A stretch of 64,000 nt of DNA from Escherichia coli (GCF_036503815.1 NZ_AP027764.1:2232001-2296000), one strand, 5' to 3'. Positions 44,524 to 54,408 are shown, numbered from the stretch's first letter. A program made the numbers and translations. The notes: generated by a model not told the origin, from the letters alone.

Positions 44524-45360
44524 ATGCTCGCAGATATCAGATATTGGGAAAACGATGCCACAAATAAACATTATGCAATTGCCCATTTTAACGTATGGAA
44601 TGCAGAAATGTTGATGGGCGTTATCGACGCAGCCGAAGAAGCGAAATCACCGGTTATTATTTCTTTTGGTACAGGTTTTGTCGGGAACACCTCATTTGAA
44701 GATTTCTCTCACATGATGGTATCAATGGCAAAAAAAGCAACGGTGCCGGTAATAACTCATTGGGATCATGGTCGGAGTATGGAAATTATTCATAACGCCT
44801 GGACTCATGGTATGAATTCATTAATGCGTGATGCTTCCGCATTTGATTTCGAAGAAAATATTCGTTTAACCAAAGAGGCTGTTGATTTCTTCCATCCGCT
44901 GGGTATTCCGGTAGAGGCAGAATTAGGGCATGTCGGTAATGAAACCGTTTATGAAGAAGCGCTGGCGGGCTATCACTATACCGATCCTGACCAGGCGGCT
45001 GAATTTGTTGAACGTACGGGCTGTGACTCATTGGCTGTCGCCATCGGCAACCAGCATGGGGTTTATACGTCAGAGCCACAATTGAACTTTGAGGTCGTCA
45101 AACGCGTACGCGATGCCGTTTCTGTTCCGCTGGTTTTGCACGGCGCATCGGGGATCAGTGATACCGACATTAAAACTGCAATTTCGTTGGGTATCGCGAA
45201 AATCAACATTCATACGGAGCTCTGTCAGGCCGCAATGGTAGCAGTGAAAGAAAACCAGGATCAGCCTTTCCTGCATTTAGAACGTGAAGTACGTAAAGCT
45301 GTAAAAGAACGGGCATTGGAAAAAATTAAACTGTTCGGTTCTGATGGCAAAGCGGAATAA
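44524..45360 (+). CDS. ydjI: YdjI, class II fructose-bisphosphate-type aldolase
   Basis: 278 residues. Zinc and catalytic motifs of class II aldolases: VITHWDHGRS, EAELGHVGN (~136-144), and VLHGASGISD. K-12 YdjI was shown biochemically to cleave larger phosphorylated sugars or sugar acids to dihydroxyacetone phosphate plus an aldehyde, preferring L-configured products. The stop is 4 bases before the ydjH start. Confidence 0.94.
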   Translation: MLADIRYWENDATNKHYAIAHFNVWNAEMLMGVIDAAEEAKSPVIISFGTGFVGNTSFEDFSHMMVSMAKKATVPVITHWDHGRSMEIIHNAWTHGMNSLMRDASAFDFEENIRLTKEAVDFFHPLGIPVEAELGHVGNETVYEEALAGYHYTDPDQAAEFVERTGCDSLAVAIGNQHGVYTSEPQLNFEVVKRVRDAVSVPLVLHGASGISDTDIKTAISLGIAKINIHTELCQAAMVAVKENQDQPFLHLEREVRKAVKERALEKIKLFGSDGKAE

Positions 45361-45364
45361 TGAT

Positions 45365-46312
45365 ATGGATAATCTCGACGTTATTTGTATAGGTGCCGCT
45401 ATTGTTGATATTCCATTGCAACCGGTCAGTAAAAATATCTTTGATGTGGATTCTTATCCTCTTGAAAGAATCGCAATGACCACCGGGGGTGATGCAATAA
45501 ATGAAGCAACAATTATTTCTCGTCTGGGCCATCGCACAGCATTAATGAGTCGTATTGGTAAAGATGCCGCCGGGCAATTTATTCTCGACCATTGCCGCAA
45601 AGAGAATATTGATATTCAAAGCCTGAAGCAGGACGTCAGCATAGATACCTCTATTAACGTTGGACTGGTGACGGAGGATGGCGAGCGGACGTTTGTCACA
45701 AACCGTAACGGCAGTCTGTGGAAATTGAATATTGACGATGTTGATTTTTCGCGGTTTTCTCAGGCGAAATTATTATCTCTGGCCAGTATTTTCAACAGTC
45801 CTCTATTGGATGGTAAAGCGCTAACAGAAATTTTTACGCAAGCTAAAGCCCGGCAGATGATTATCTGTGCCGATATGATCAAACCGCGGTTGAATGAAAC
45901 GCTGGATGATATTTGCGAAGCATTGAGTTATGTCGATTATCTGTTTCCTAATTTTGCCGAGGCAAAATTACTCACTGGGAAAGAGACACTGGATGAAATT
46001 GCTGACTGCTTTCTTGCGTGCGGCGTAAAAACGGTGGTGATTAAAACGGGTAAAGACGGCTGCTTTATCAAGCGTGGTGACATGACGATGAAGGTGCCGG
46101 CGGTCGCAGGAATAACCGCCATCGACACTATTGGCGCCGGCGATAACTTTGCTTCTGGCTTTATAGCGGCTCTGTTAGAAGACAAAAATCTGCGTGAATG
46201 CGCACGCTTTGCCAATGCAACGGCGGCTATCTCGGTTCTAAGCGTCGGTGCCACCACCGGTGTAAAAAACAGAAAGCTGGTCGAACAATTGCTGGAAGAA
46301 TACGAAGGATAA
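45365..46312 (+). CDS. ydjH: YdjH, PfkB-family sugar kinase
   Basis: 315 residues from MDNLDVICIG; seven open upstream codons overlap ydjI and were rejected. Ribokinase fold with TTGGDAINEA (substrate) and DTIGAGDNFASGF (PfkB signature 2, catalytic Asp). Expected to phosphorylate a ketose before cleavage by YdjI. ATP-dependent; overlaps the operon tightly (9 bases to ydjG). Confidence 0.94.
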   Translation: MDNLDVICIGAAIVDIPLQPVSKNIFDVDSYPLERIAMTTGGDAINEATIISRLGHRTALMSRIGKDAAGQFILDHCRKENIDIQSLKQDVSIDTSINVGLVTEDGERTFVTNRNGSLWKLNIDDVDFSRFSQAKLLSLASIFNSPLLDGKALTEIFTQAKARQMIICADMIKPRLNETLDDICEALSYVDYLFPNFAEAKLLTGKETLDEIADCFLACGVKTVVIKTGKDGCFIKRGDMTMKVPAVAGITAIDTIGAGDNFASGFIAALLEDKNLRECARFANATAAISVLSVGATTGVKNRKLVEQLLEEYEG

Positions 46313-46321
46313 TGAAGGCAA

Positions 46322-47302
46322 ATGAAAAAGATACCTTTAGGCACAACGGATATAACGCTTTCGCGAATGGGGTTGGGGACATGGGCCATTGGCGGCGGTC
46401 CTGCATGGAATGGCGATCTCGATCGACAAATATGTATTGATACGATTCTTGAAGCCCATCGTTGCGGCATTAACCTGATTGATACTGCGCCAGGATATAA
46501 CTTTGGCAATAGTGAAGTTATCGTCGGTCAGGCGTTAAAAAAACTGCCCCGTGAACAGGTTGTAGTAGAAACCAAATGCGGCATTGTCTGGGAACGAAAA
46601 GGGAGTTTATTCAACAAAGTTGGCGATCGGCAGTTGTATAAAAACCTTTCCCCGGAATCTATCCGCGAAGAGGTAGAAGCCAGCTTGCAACGTCTGGGTA
46701 TTGATTACATCGATATCTACATGACGCACTGGCAGTCGGTGCCGCCATTTTTTACGCCGATCGCTGAAACTGTCGCAGTGCTCAATGAGTTAAAGGCCGA
46801 AGGGAAAATTCGCGCTATAGGCGCTGCTAACGTCGATGCTGACCATATCCGCGAGTATCTGCAATATGGTGAACTGGATATTATTCAGGCGAAATACAGT
46901 ATCCTCGACCGGGCAATGGAAAGCGAACTGCTGCCGCTATGTCGTGATAATGGCATTGTGGTACAGGTTTATTCCCCGCTAGAGCAGGGATTGTTGACCG
47001 GTACCATCACTCGTGATTACGTTCCGGGCGGCGCTCGGGCAAATAAAGTCTGGTTCCAGCGTGAAAACATGCTGAAAGTGATTGATATGCTTGAACAGTG
47101 GCAGCCACTCTGTGCTCGTTATCAGTGCACAATTCCCACTCTGGCACTGGCGTGGATATTAAAACAGAGTGATTTAATCTCCATTCTTAGTGGGGCTACT
47201 GCGCCGGAACAGGTACGTGAAAATGTCGCGGCACTGAATATCAACTTATCGGATGCAGACGCAACATTGATGAGGGAAATGGCAGAGGCTCTGGAGCGTT
47301 AA
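46322..47302 (+). CDS. ydjG: YdjG, aldo-keto reductase
   Basis: 326 residues, AKR fold. Catalytic Asp/Tyr segment LIDTAPGYNFG, Lys in VVETKCGIV and His in YMTHWQSV. Reported to reduce methylglyoxal with NADH in vitro; in this operon a role in reducing the aldehyde released by YdjI (such as L-glyceraldehyde) is more likely. Last gene of the ydjL-G run; 136 bases before ydjF. Confidence 0.93.
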   Translation: MKKIPLGTTDITLSRMGLGTWAIGGGPAWNGDLDRQICIDTILEAHRCGINLIDTAPGYNFGNSEVIVGQALKKLPREQVVVETKCGIVWERKGSLFNKVGDRQLYKNLSPESIREEVEASLQRLGIDYIDIYMTHWQSVPPFFTPIAETVAVLNELKAEGKIRAIGAANVDADHIREYLQYGELDIIQAKYSILDRAMESELLPLCRDNGIVVQVYSPLEQGLLTGTITRDYVPGGARANKVWFQRENMLKVIDMLEQWQPLCARYQCTIPTLALAWILKQSDLISILSGATAPEQVRENVAALNINLSDADATLMREMAEALER

Positions 47303-47438
47303 ATACTCAACACGATTCACCTCTGTTTCTGTGAAAACAGTGATGAAAATCTGTGATTCAAACAGGTTATTTTGAAAGTAAACATCGGTTATGCGATAAT
47401 CGCGCTAATGTGATGTAAAAAGATACAGGGGTGTAATC

Positions 47439-48197
47439 GTGGCGGCAAAAGACAGGATTCAGGCAATTAAGCAAATGGTTGCCAACGATAAAAAGGTGAC
47501 AGTCTCAAATTTGAGTGGGATTTTTCAGGTAACCGAAGAAACCATTCGCCGCGATCTTGAGAAGCTGGAAGATGAAGGCTTTTTGACCAGAACCTATGGT
47601 GGTGCTGTTTTAAATACAGCGATGTTGACGGAGAATATCCATTTTTATAAGCGCGCTTCATCGTTTTATGAAGAGAAGCAGCTTATTGCACGCAAGGCAC
47701 TACCCTTTATCGACAATAAAACCACTATGGCAGCCGATTCCAGTAGTACCGTTATGGAATTGCTCAAATTGTTGCAGGACCGTAGTGACCTGACGTTGCT
47801 AACTAACTCGGCGGAAGCGATTCATGTTCTGGCTCAATCAGAAATTAAAGTCGTTTCAACGGGGGGGGAACTAAACAAAAATACACTTTCCCTGCAAGGA
47901 AGAATTACTAAAGAGATCATCAGCCGCTACCATGTCGATATCATGGTAATGAGTTGTAAAGGTCTTGATATTAACAGCGGCGCGCTGGACTCTAACGAAG
48001 CGGAAGCTGAAATCAAAAAGACAATGATCCGTCAGGCGACAGAAGTTGCGTTATTGGTTGATCACTCTAAGTTTGATCGCAAAGCTTTTGTCCAGTTAGC
48101 TGACTTTAGTCATATTAATTACATAATAACTGATAAATCACCGGGTGCAGAGTGGATAGCATTTTGCAAAGACAATAATATCCAGCTGGTATGGTAA
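47439..48197 (+). CDS. ydjF: YdjF, DeoR/GlpR-family regulator
   Basis: 252 residues with a GTG start (CAGGGGTGTAATC upstream). Winged helix at residues ~5-57 (VSNLSGIFQVTEETIRRDLEKLEDEG, DeoR signature) and a sugar-phosphate-binding DeoRC domain with the SSSTVMEL, TNS and VDHSKF elements. Probably a repressor of the ydj genes, relieved by a phosphorylated sugar. Its own message ends at a hairpin before ydjE. Confidence 0.93.
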   Translation: MAAKDRIQAIKQMVANDKKVTVSNLSGIFQVTEETIRRDLEKLEDEGFLTRTYGGAVLNTAMLTENIHFYKRASSFYEEKQLIARKALPFIDNKTTMAADSSSTVMELLKLLQDRSDLTLLTNSAEAIHVLAQSEIKVVSTGGELNKNTLSLQGRITKEIISRYHVDIMVMSCKGLDINSGALDSNEAEAEIKKTMIRQATEVALLVDHSKFDRKAFVQLADFSHINYIITDKSPGAEWIAFCKDNNIQLVW

Positions 48198-48259
48198 TTT
48201 AAGCACACGTTGTCAATATTATTTGTTCCTGCGCCTGGAAAATAAAATGATGATAAAGA

Positions 48260-48296
48260 TGCGGCAAGTGAATTTGCCGCAATTGCTACCTTTTTA
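48260..48296 (+). terminator. ydjF terminator
   Basis: Perfect 8-bp stem TGCGGCAA/TTGCCGCA (48260-48267, 48274-48281) followed by ATTGCTACCTTTTTA. Only a fair intrinsic terminator; some transcription probably continues into ydjE. Confidence 0.6.
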
Positions 48297-48314
48297 GCAA
48301 ATCCGAGGCACCTA

Positions 48315-49673
48315 ATGGAACAATATGATCAAATTGGCGCAAGACTGGACCGCTTGCCTTTGGCCCGGTTTCATTATCGTATATTTGGAATTATAAGCTT
48401 TAGTCTGTTATTAACGGGTTTTTTGAGTTATTCAGGCAATGTTGTTTTAGCAAAGCTGGTAAGCAATGGATGGTCAAATAATTTCCTCAATGCCGCCTTT
48501 ACCTCGGCATTAATGTTTGGTTATTTCATCGGCTCTCTTACCGGTGGGTTCATCGGTGATTATTTTGGGCGGCGCAGGGCTTTTCGCATAAATCTTCTCA
48601 TCGTCGGTATTGCGGCAACAGGGGCCGCTTTTGTCCCTGATATGTACTGGCTCATTTTCTTTCGCTTCCTGATGGGCACAGGAATGGGGGCGCTGATTAT
48701 GGTTGGCTATGCTTCGTTTACGGAGTTTATCCCCGCGACGGTGCGTGGAAAATGGTCCGCACGGCTCTCATTTGTTGGTAACTGGTCGCCCATGCTGTCT
48801 GCGGCGATAGGCGTGGTGGTTATCGCTTTTTTTAGTTGGCGGATAATGTTTCTGCTGGGTGGTATTGGCATACTGTTAGCCTGGTTTCTCTCAGGTAAAT
48901 ACTTTATTGAGTCGCCTCGATGGTTGGCGGGGAAAGGACAAATCGCAGGTGCAGAAAGCCAACTTCGTGAAGTAGAGCAGCAAATTGAAAGAGAGAAGAG
49001 TGTTCGTTTACCCCCGCTTACTTTGAATCAGAGCAACAGCAAGGCTAACGTAATCAATGGTACTTTCTGGCTGCTGTTTAAAGGGGAAATGTTACGACGT
49101 ACATTAGTCGCGATTACTGTTTTAATTGCAATGAACATTTCACTTTATACCATCACCGTATGGATACCGACCATATTTGTTAACTCCGGCATTGATGTTG
49201 ATAAATCAATATTAATGACTGCTGTTATTATGATTGGCGCTCCGGTAGGTATATTTATTGCGGCATTAATTATTGATTATTTTCCTCGTCGATTATTTGG
49301 CTCCGCCTTACTTATTATTATTGCCGTGTTAGGCTATATCTATTCAATTCAGACTACAGAGTGGGCGATTTTAATCTATGGCCTGGTGATGATCTTCTTT
49401 TTGTACATGTATGTTTGCTTCGCGTCGGCGGTTTATATACCGGAACTTTGGCCAACGCATTTACGCTTGCGTGGTTCGGGTTTCGTTAATGCCGTCGGAC
49501 GGATCGTCGCAGTCTTCACGCCCTATGGCGTTGCGGCATTATTAACACATTATGGGTCAATCACGGTGTTTATTGTGCTTGGTGTGATGTTAGTGCTCTG
49601 CGCGCTGGTTCTCTCCATTTTTGGCATCGAAACGCGGAAGGTGTCGCTGGAAGAGATTTCTGAGGTGAATTAA
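48315..49673 (+). CDS. ydjE: YdjE, MFS sugar-porter-type transporter
   Basis: 452 residues, twelve membrane helices, paralogue of YdjK: same GDYFGRRRAF, IESPRWLAGKGQ and PELWPTHLRLRGSG motifs. Substrate unknown; together with YdjK it gives the locus two related uptake routes. CCGAGGCAC precedes the ATG. The gene is AT-rich. It converges on pncA. Confidence 0.93.
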   Translation: MEQYDQIGARLDRLPLARFHYRIFGIISFSLLLTGFLSYSGNVVLAKLVSNGWSNNFLNAAFTSALMFGYFIGSLTGGFIGDYFGRRRAFRINLLIVGIAATGAAFVPDMYWLIFFRFLMGTGMGALIMVGYASFTEFIPATVRGKWSARLSFVGNWSPMLSAAIGVVVIAFFSWRIMFLLGGIGILLAWFLSGKYFIESPRWLAGKGQIAGAESQLREVEQQIEREKSVRLPPLTLNQSNSKANVINGTFWLLFKGEMLRRTLVAITVLIAMNISLYTITVWIPTIFVNSGIDVDKSILMTAVIMIGAPVGIFIAALIIDYFPRRLFGSALLIIIAVLGYIYSIQTTEWAILIYGLVMIFFLYMYVCFASAVYIPELWPTHLRLRGSGFVNAVGRIVAVFTPYGVAALLTHYGSITVFIVLGVMLVLCALVLSIFGIETRKVSLEEISEVN

Positions 49674-49693
49674 ATCTTTCGTTGATGGTGTCA

Positions 49694-49758
49694 ATTGCCA
49701 GATGTACCACTGACGTGTTTTATCTGGCCTACAATGGCAGTACAGAATTGTAGGCCAG
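49694..49758. repeat. REP-like palindromes between ydjE and pncA
   Basis: Perfect 12-bp arms CTGGCCTACAAT/ATTGTAGGCCAG (49724-49735, 49747-49758), preceded by a GCCAGATG...ATCTGGC palindrome (from 49697). The TCTGGCCTACA ends match REP element ends. Sits between convergent stop codons. Confidence 0.75.
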
Positions 49759-49765
49759 CATAAAA

Positions 49766-50407
49766 TTACTCCTGCGTCTCTTCCCAGTCTGCCAGCGTAT
49801 ATAGCGTTGCCCCAGCTGCTGACATCTCCATAAACGCGTGCGCACTGTCCTGTGGCTGGATATTCACGCCACGACAACCATCGGTAATCACATTAACCTT
49901 ATAACCTAACTGTAACGCGTCCAGCACGGTAAACTTCACGCAATAGTCAGTAGCCAGGCCCATAATGATCAATTCATCGATTTCATGATCGCGTAACCAG
50001 TCATCGAGCGTGGTTTTCTGCCGACGGCCGTTATCAAAAAAGGCACTGTAACTGTCAACTAAAGGATTTTCGCCTTTATGGAACACCGCTGCGATCGCTT
50101 TTTGGTTCAGTAACGGATGTAATTGTGCGCCTTCACTGTTCCGCACACAGTGATCTGGCCAGAAGGTTTGTGGCAAACCGTCGAGTTGGCCTGGCGTATA
50201 AGGCTCTACACCGTGCTGACTGGCAAAACTGCCGTGATTCGCCGGGTGCCAGTCTTGACTGGCGATAACCGCTTCACCGCGCGACTGGCACCAGTCAATC
50301 AGGCGGTTAGCGACATCCACCGTACTGTCACCTTCCGGCACGGCGAGCGCGCCACCAGCACAGAAATCATTTTGTAAATCGACCAGTAACAGGGCGCGAG
50401 GGGGCAT
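49766..50407 (-). CDS. pncA: Nicotinamidase
   Basis: 213 residues from MPPRALLLVDLQNDF; six upstream open codons rejected. Catalytic Asp10 in LVDLQND, Lys near 111 in VFHKGENP, Cys near 156 in GLATDYCVKF, and metal-binding Asp/His in SQDWHPANHGSF. Deamidates nicotinamide to nicotinate in NAD salvage; also pyrazinamidase. Starts 10 bases after the ansA stop, so ansA-pncA is an operon. Confidence 0.96.
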   Translation of the reverse strand: MPPRALLLVDLQNDFCAGGALAVPEGDSTVDVANRLIDWCQSRGEAVIASQDWHPANHGSFASQHGVEPYTPGQLDGLPQTFWPDHCVRNSEGAQLHPLLNQKAIAAVFHKGENPLVDSYSAFFDNGRRQKTTLDDWLRDHEIDELIIMGLATDYCVKFTVLDALQLGYKVNVITDGCRGVNIQPQDSAHAFMEMSAAGATLYTLADWEETQE

Positions 50408-50417
50408 TGCAGTCTCC

Positions 50418-51434
50418 TTAATCATCCGGCGTCAGTTCGCCGCGCAGGTTTTGGCTCATGGCCTTGCGAATGGTTTCAGTATCCAGTTCCTGGCTAAGCA
50501 GGTAATGCAGTTTGGTTAGCGTCGCTTCTACAGTCATATCTGCACCGCCAATAACGCCGGCATGGGCGAGGGCGTTACCGGTGGCATAACCCCCCATGTT
50601 CACTTTACCGGACATACATTGTGTCAGGTTGACTACCACAATTCCGCGATCGCTGGCTTCTTGTAATTCTTGCAGGAAGGCTTTGTTTTGTGGCGCATTA
50701 CCCACGCCATATGAGCGCAGAATCAATGCTTTCACCGGTTGGCGCAGAAAATTGCGCACGACGTCAGCAGAAATCCCCGGATAAATCGTCACTACGCCAA
50801 TTGGTTGTGGGGTGATTGGATGAACGATCAATTCCCCTTCACCGTGCGGGGCGGGGGGCGTATTCAAACGACGAATATGGATACCTGCTTCCAGTAACGG
50901 AGGAAGGTTTGGAGAGGCAAACGCATCAAAACCATCGGCATGGGCTTTGGTGGTACGGTTGCCACGATAAAGTCGATTATTAAAAAAGAGAGTTACTTCG
51001 TTGATAGGATAATTCGCCGCAACGTACAACGCATTCAGCAGATTAATTTGTCCGTCAGAGCGTAACTCAGCCAGCGGGATTTGTGACCCTGTCACAATGA
51101 CCGGTTTACCGAGATTCTCGAGCATGAACGACAGCGCAGAGGCGGTATACGCCATCGTGTCGGTGCCGTGCAGAATGACAAAACCATCATAGTCGTCATA
51201 ATGCGCTTTAATATCTTCAGCAATATGCTGCCAGTCTTCTGGCGTCATATCTGAAGAGTCCATCAGCGGCGTATATTCATGAATGGTGAAATCTGGCATC
51301 TCCGGGCGATGGAATTCCGGCATCAGCGCCAGTTGGCGTTGTAGATGACCTGACACCGGAATATAACCCTGCTCGGAACGCTGCATCCCGATGGTCCCGC
51401 CCGTGTAGGCGACGTAAATTGATTTCTTTTGCAT
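50418..51434 (-). CDS. ansA: Cytoplasmic L-asparaginase I
   Basis: 338 residues, no signal peptide. Threonine nucleophile motif AYTGGTIGMQ near residue 10-19 and second motif VILHGTDTMAYTASAL (~86-101). Type I asparaginase, homotetramer with asparagine allostery. Upstream of pncA, downstream of the accessory SIMPL gene from which a hairpin separates it. Confidence 0.96.
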   Translation of the reverse strand: MQKKSIYVAYTGGTIGMQRSEQGYIPVSGHLQRQLALMPEFHRPEMPDFTIHEYTPLMDSSDMTPEDWQHIAEDIKAHYDDYDGFVILHGTDTMAYTASALSFMLENLGKPVIVTGSQIPLAELRSDGQINLLNALYVAANYPINEVTLFFNNRLYRGNRTTKAHADGFDAFASPNLPPLLEAGIHIRRLNTPPAPHGEGELIVHPITPQPIGVVTIYPGISADVVRNFLRQPVKALILRSYGVGNAPQNKAFLQELQEASDRGIVVVNLTQCMSGKVNMGGYATGNALAHAGVIGGADMTVEATLTKLHYLLSQELDTETIRKAMSQNLRGELTPDD

Positions 51435-51522
51435 GATATTGATATGAATGATATCGAAAGAGCAAAAGTATATACGTGAGGGGCAGCGAGCGCACCTGGA
51501 TACTCTGTGGATATGAGAAAAG

Positions 51523-51556
51523 TCCGGCAGAACGGAGGGATTAGTGTCCCGCCGGA
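51523..51556 (-). terminator. Hairpin between SIMPL gene and ansA
   Basis: On the minus strand TCCGGC pairs with GCCGGA (6 bp) with inner GGGA/TCCC, followed by CTTTTC, 10 bases after the SIMPL stop. Modest terminator. GAGAAAAGT occurs as a direct repeat on both sides (51515-51523 and 51555-51563). Confidence 0.55.
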
Positions 51557-51565
51557 GAAAAGTGG

Positions 51566-52288
51566 TTAATCCTGCAACGCATAGGTTACGGTGGTGACTA
51601 CGCGTACCGTTTTATTAATCGCCGTAGGATCATCTTCATCACTGCCACTGGCGAAGATCTGGAACACGCCTTGTGAGGCATCGCTAATTGACCCCACCTG
51701 GCTACCTGAGTCCGTTGCAAATTGTAATGCTGCGTTGCGTGCATCTTTGGTGGCGGCGGCAATCATCTCAGCGCGCAGTGCGCCAATACCATTAAAGCGA
51801 TAGGCGACTTTGCTCTCAGCGATAGCGCCCTCCGTAGCGACTTGCAGTTCGTTTAATTTCGCGACGACTTTTTCGACAGCAGCAACATTATGGGTTTTTA
51901 TCGTCACTGACCCGTCTGCGTTATAGCGTGGCATTGTGGGATCATCTTTCAGATAAAAGGAATCTGTTCGCTTGCTTGTCCATTGGCCCAGGGTTATCTC
52001 TTTCTCGTTAATCCCCTGAGCATTGAGTTCGGCAACAATTTTTTTCTGCGCGTCTTCCAGTTTCGGGAACAGTTCGCCGGGAATATTACCCTTAAAGTTA
52101 ATCGCAATTGTTAATTCTGCCGTATCTGCGCGAACTTCTTTTTCAGAAAGCCCACGCACATTTACATAACGGTTATTGGTTTTTAAATGTTTAACACCAT
52201 CGCCAACAAAATAACCACAGGCGCTAATCCCCAGTCCGAGGACGATAGCGGCAATTAAAGAGGGGGCCTTATTCACTGATGACTCCAT
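51566..52288 (-). CDS. SIMPL-domain (DUF541) envelope protein, accessory
   Basis: 240 residues from MESSVNKAPS; the frame is open 30 codons more (GTG at 52378), but that extension runs through the sppA-side hairpin and lacks a signal, so I chose the ATG before the hydrophobic segment. No strong Shine-Dalgarno precedes this start. Residues ~9-24 (PSLIAAIVLGLGISAC) are a signal anchor or a lipoprotein-like signal ending in ISAC. Residues ~45-238 form the DUF541 domain (VNVRGLSEKEVRADTAELTIAINF, then VTTVTYAL). Relatives: YggE of E. coli, linked to oxidative-stress tolerance, and outer-membrane BP26 of Brucella. Not between ansA and sppA in K-12 as I remember it. Confidence 0.85.
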   Translation of the reverse strand: MESSVNKAPSLIAAIVLGLGISACGYFVGDGVKHLKTNNRYVNVRGLSEKEVRADTAELTIAINFKGNIPGELFPKLEDAQKKIVAELNAQGINEKEITLGQWTSKRTDSFYLKDDPTMPRYNADGSVTIKTHNVAAVEKVVAKLNELQVATEGAIAESKVAYRFNGIGALRAEMIAAATKDARNAALQFATDSGSQVGSISDASQGVFQIFASGSDEDDPTAINKTVRVVTTVTYALQD

Positions 52289-52354
52289 ATCAGATGCTAA
52301 ATGAGCAAGGGAATGTAGTGGAGAGAGGGAGTGAAAGACAGTCCGATTCAGGAG

Positions 52355-52379
52355 TGTGGCCGACAGCATATCGGCCACA
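52355..52379 (-). terminator. sppA 3' hairpin
   Basis: Perfect 9-bp stem TGTGGCCGA/TCGGCCACA (52355-52363, 52371-52379), 12 bases after the sppA stop. On the plus strand a five-T run follows, on the minus strand none. Likely ends sppA transcription imperfectly. Confidence 0.6.
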
Positions 52380-52391
52380 TTTTTGCAGGAT

Positions 52392-54248
52392 TTAACGCAC
52401 GTTGGCGCAGGTCAGGCAAAACGCATAGCGGTTTTGTGGGTCGTTAAACGCTGCCAGCTTGTCGCTTTCACTTTTAACGGTAGAGGCTACCGAGGCCAGC
52501 GGTGCAGGTAACATGGCCTGGAACGCATCTGGCAACATTGCCCGGACAGAACCAGACATATTGTCCATCACTTTGTCGAAGAAGGTCGGTTCATCAACGT
52601 AGTATTCCAGATGCCACTGTTTCACTTTTGCCAGCTCTGCTGCTTTGGCAACCGCATCATCGAAATCTCCGAGACTATCGACCAGCCCGTTAGCTTTTGC
52701 ATCCTGACCGGTCCAGACGTGGCCCTGGGCGATTTTATCAATCTGCTCCGGCGTCGAATGACGCGCATCAGCAACCAGCGTGATAAAGCGTTTATAGCCA
52801 TTCTCAATGCTTAACTGCATCATCTGCTGCGCTTCCAGCGGCAGTGCCTTGGTGATAGAAACATCCGCCAGCGGTGAAGTTGAGACGCCATCGGTATGAA
52901 CACCAATCAAATCCAAACTATTTTCTACGGTAGTGATCACGCCGAAGATACCGATAGAACCGGTCAGGGTGCTGGGGTTAGCCACAATGTAATTAGCTGG
53001 CGTGGAAATCCAGTAACCACCAGATGCCGCCATGCCGCCCATCGATACAACCACAGGCTTACCCGCTGCCCTGGCAGCTGCCAGTTCAGCGCGAATCACT
53101 TCAGAGGCGGTAACGCTGCCGCCAGGGCTATTAACACGCAGAACAATCGCTTTCACTTTCGGGTCAAGGCGAGCGTCGCGGATTTGTGCCGCAGTGGTAT
53201 CACCGCCAACATTCCCCTGAGTTTCCTCGCCATCCATAATTGCGCCATTCGCGAAGACGACACCGATGCTGTCACCGGTATCTGCCGGCGTTTTCAATGC
53301 GTAATCGTAATAACTGATGGCGCGATAATTTTTATCAGTCTTACTCCAGCCGAACTCTTTGGTCAGAGCTTTTTCGATTTCGGCACTTGATGCCAGTGCA
53401 TCGACCAGCTTGTTTTCCAGCGCATATTTCGCGGTATCGCCACCGGTTTTGGTTAAACCCTCAAGCAACCCTTGCGCACCAGGGAATACCTGCTGAGCAG
53501 GGATCTGCCGGTTAGCGGCAACAGTATTCAGATAGTTTTGCCACAGCTCACCGATCCAGCGGCTGTCAGCTTCGCGGGCTGCCGGTGACATATCATCACG
53601 AATAAACGGTTCAACGGCAGATTTATACGTACCCACGCGGAACACATGGGTGGAAACTTTCAGCTTATCCAGTAACGATTTGTAGTACAGACCGTTGGTA
53701 GCAAAACCGTGCAGATCCACCACGCCTTGTGGAGATAGCCAAATTTTGTTGGCGAAACTGGCGAGATAATATTGCCCCTGGCTGTAGTTCTCGCCTAAGG
53801 CATAAACTGGTTTCCCGCTGTCACGAAACTCTTTCAGGGCTTTGCCGATGTACTGCATAGACGGCTGGTCGCCGCCTGCGAAGTTTTTCAGATCCATCAC
53901 GATACCGGTGATATTGCGGTCATCCTTCGCCTGGCGAATGGTGTTGACGATATCAAACAGTGAGTTTTCCTGCAGACGATCGGAACTGGCACCAAGGAGC
54001 TGGCGGCTTAGCTTACTAAACCGCTGAGAACTGTCGGGTTTATCGACGATTACACCAGATATGTCCAGCAGCAGCGCGCCACGACTGGCCGTTTCTTTCG
54101 AATCACCACCACTGACCTGCATCCAGATCCCCACACCAACCAGTACGAGAAAAATAAAGAACAGGTTAAGTACCATTTCACGGACGAAATTCAGCAGACG
54201 CCACGTCCATTTAAAAAATCCGGCAATAAATCGCCAAAGGGTTCGCAT
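52392..54248 (-). CDS. sppA: Protease IV, signal peptide peptidase SppA
   Basis: 618 residues from [10 protein letters not shown] (48 open upstream codons rejected). One membrane anchor at ~25-45, then tandem S49 domains. The catalytic lysine is in [13 protein letters not shown] (Lys near 209) in the first repeat and the serine in [13 protein letters not shown] (Ser near 409) in the second. Degrades cleaved signal peptides in the membrane, periplasmic face, as a tetramer. Divergent from ydjA. Confidence 0.97.
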
Positions 54249-54408
54249 GTATTCTCCCAAATTAAGGTCACACCTGTCACAGGCGCAATAGATGTGGTTA
54301 TCGTAATGACCCAACCGGCACTTGTCAGCAGGAATTGCGGACTGTGCTGTAACAAAATCCACTCTCGTGTTAATTTTGTGAATAAATATCATGACAGGAG
54401 TTAATCAA

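Noticed and set aside
52289..52378. N-terminal extension of the SIMPL protein to a GTG at 52378
   Set aside because: Runs through the sppA hairpin and puts 30 residues before the hydrophobic signal; an ATG just before the signal is better.
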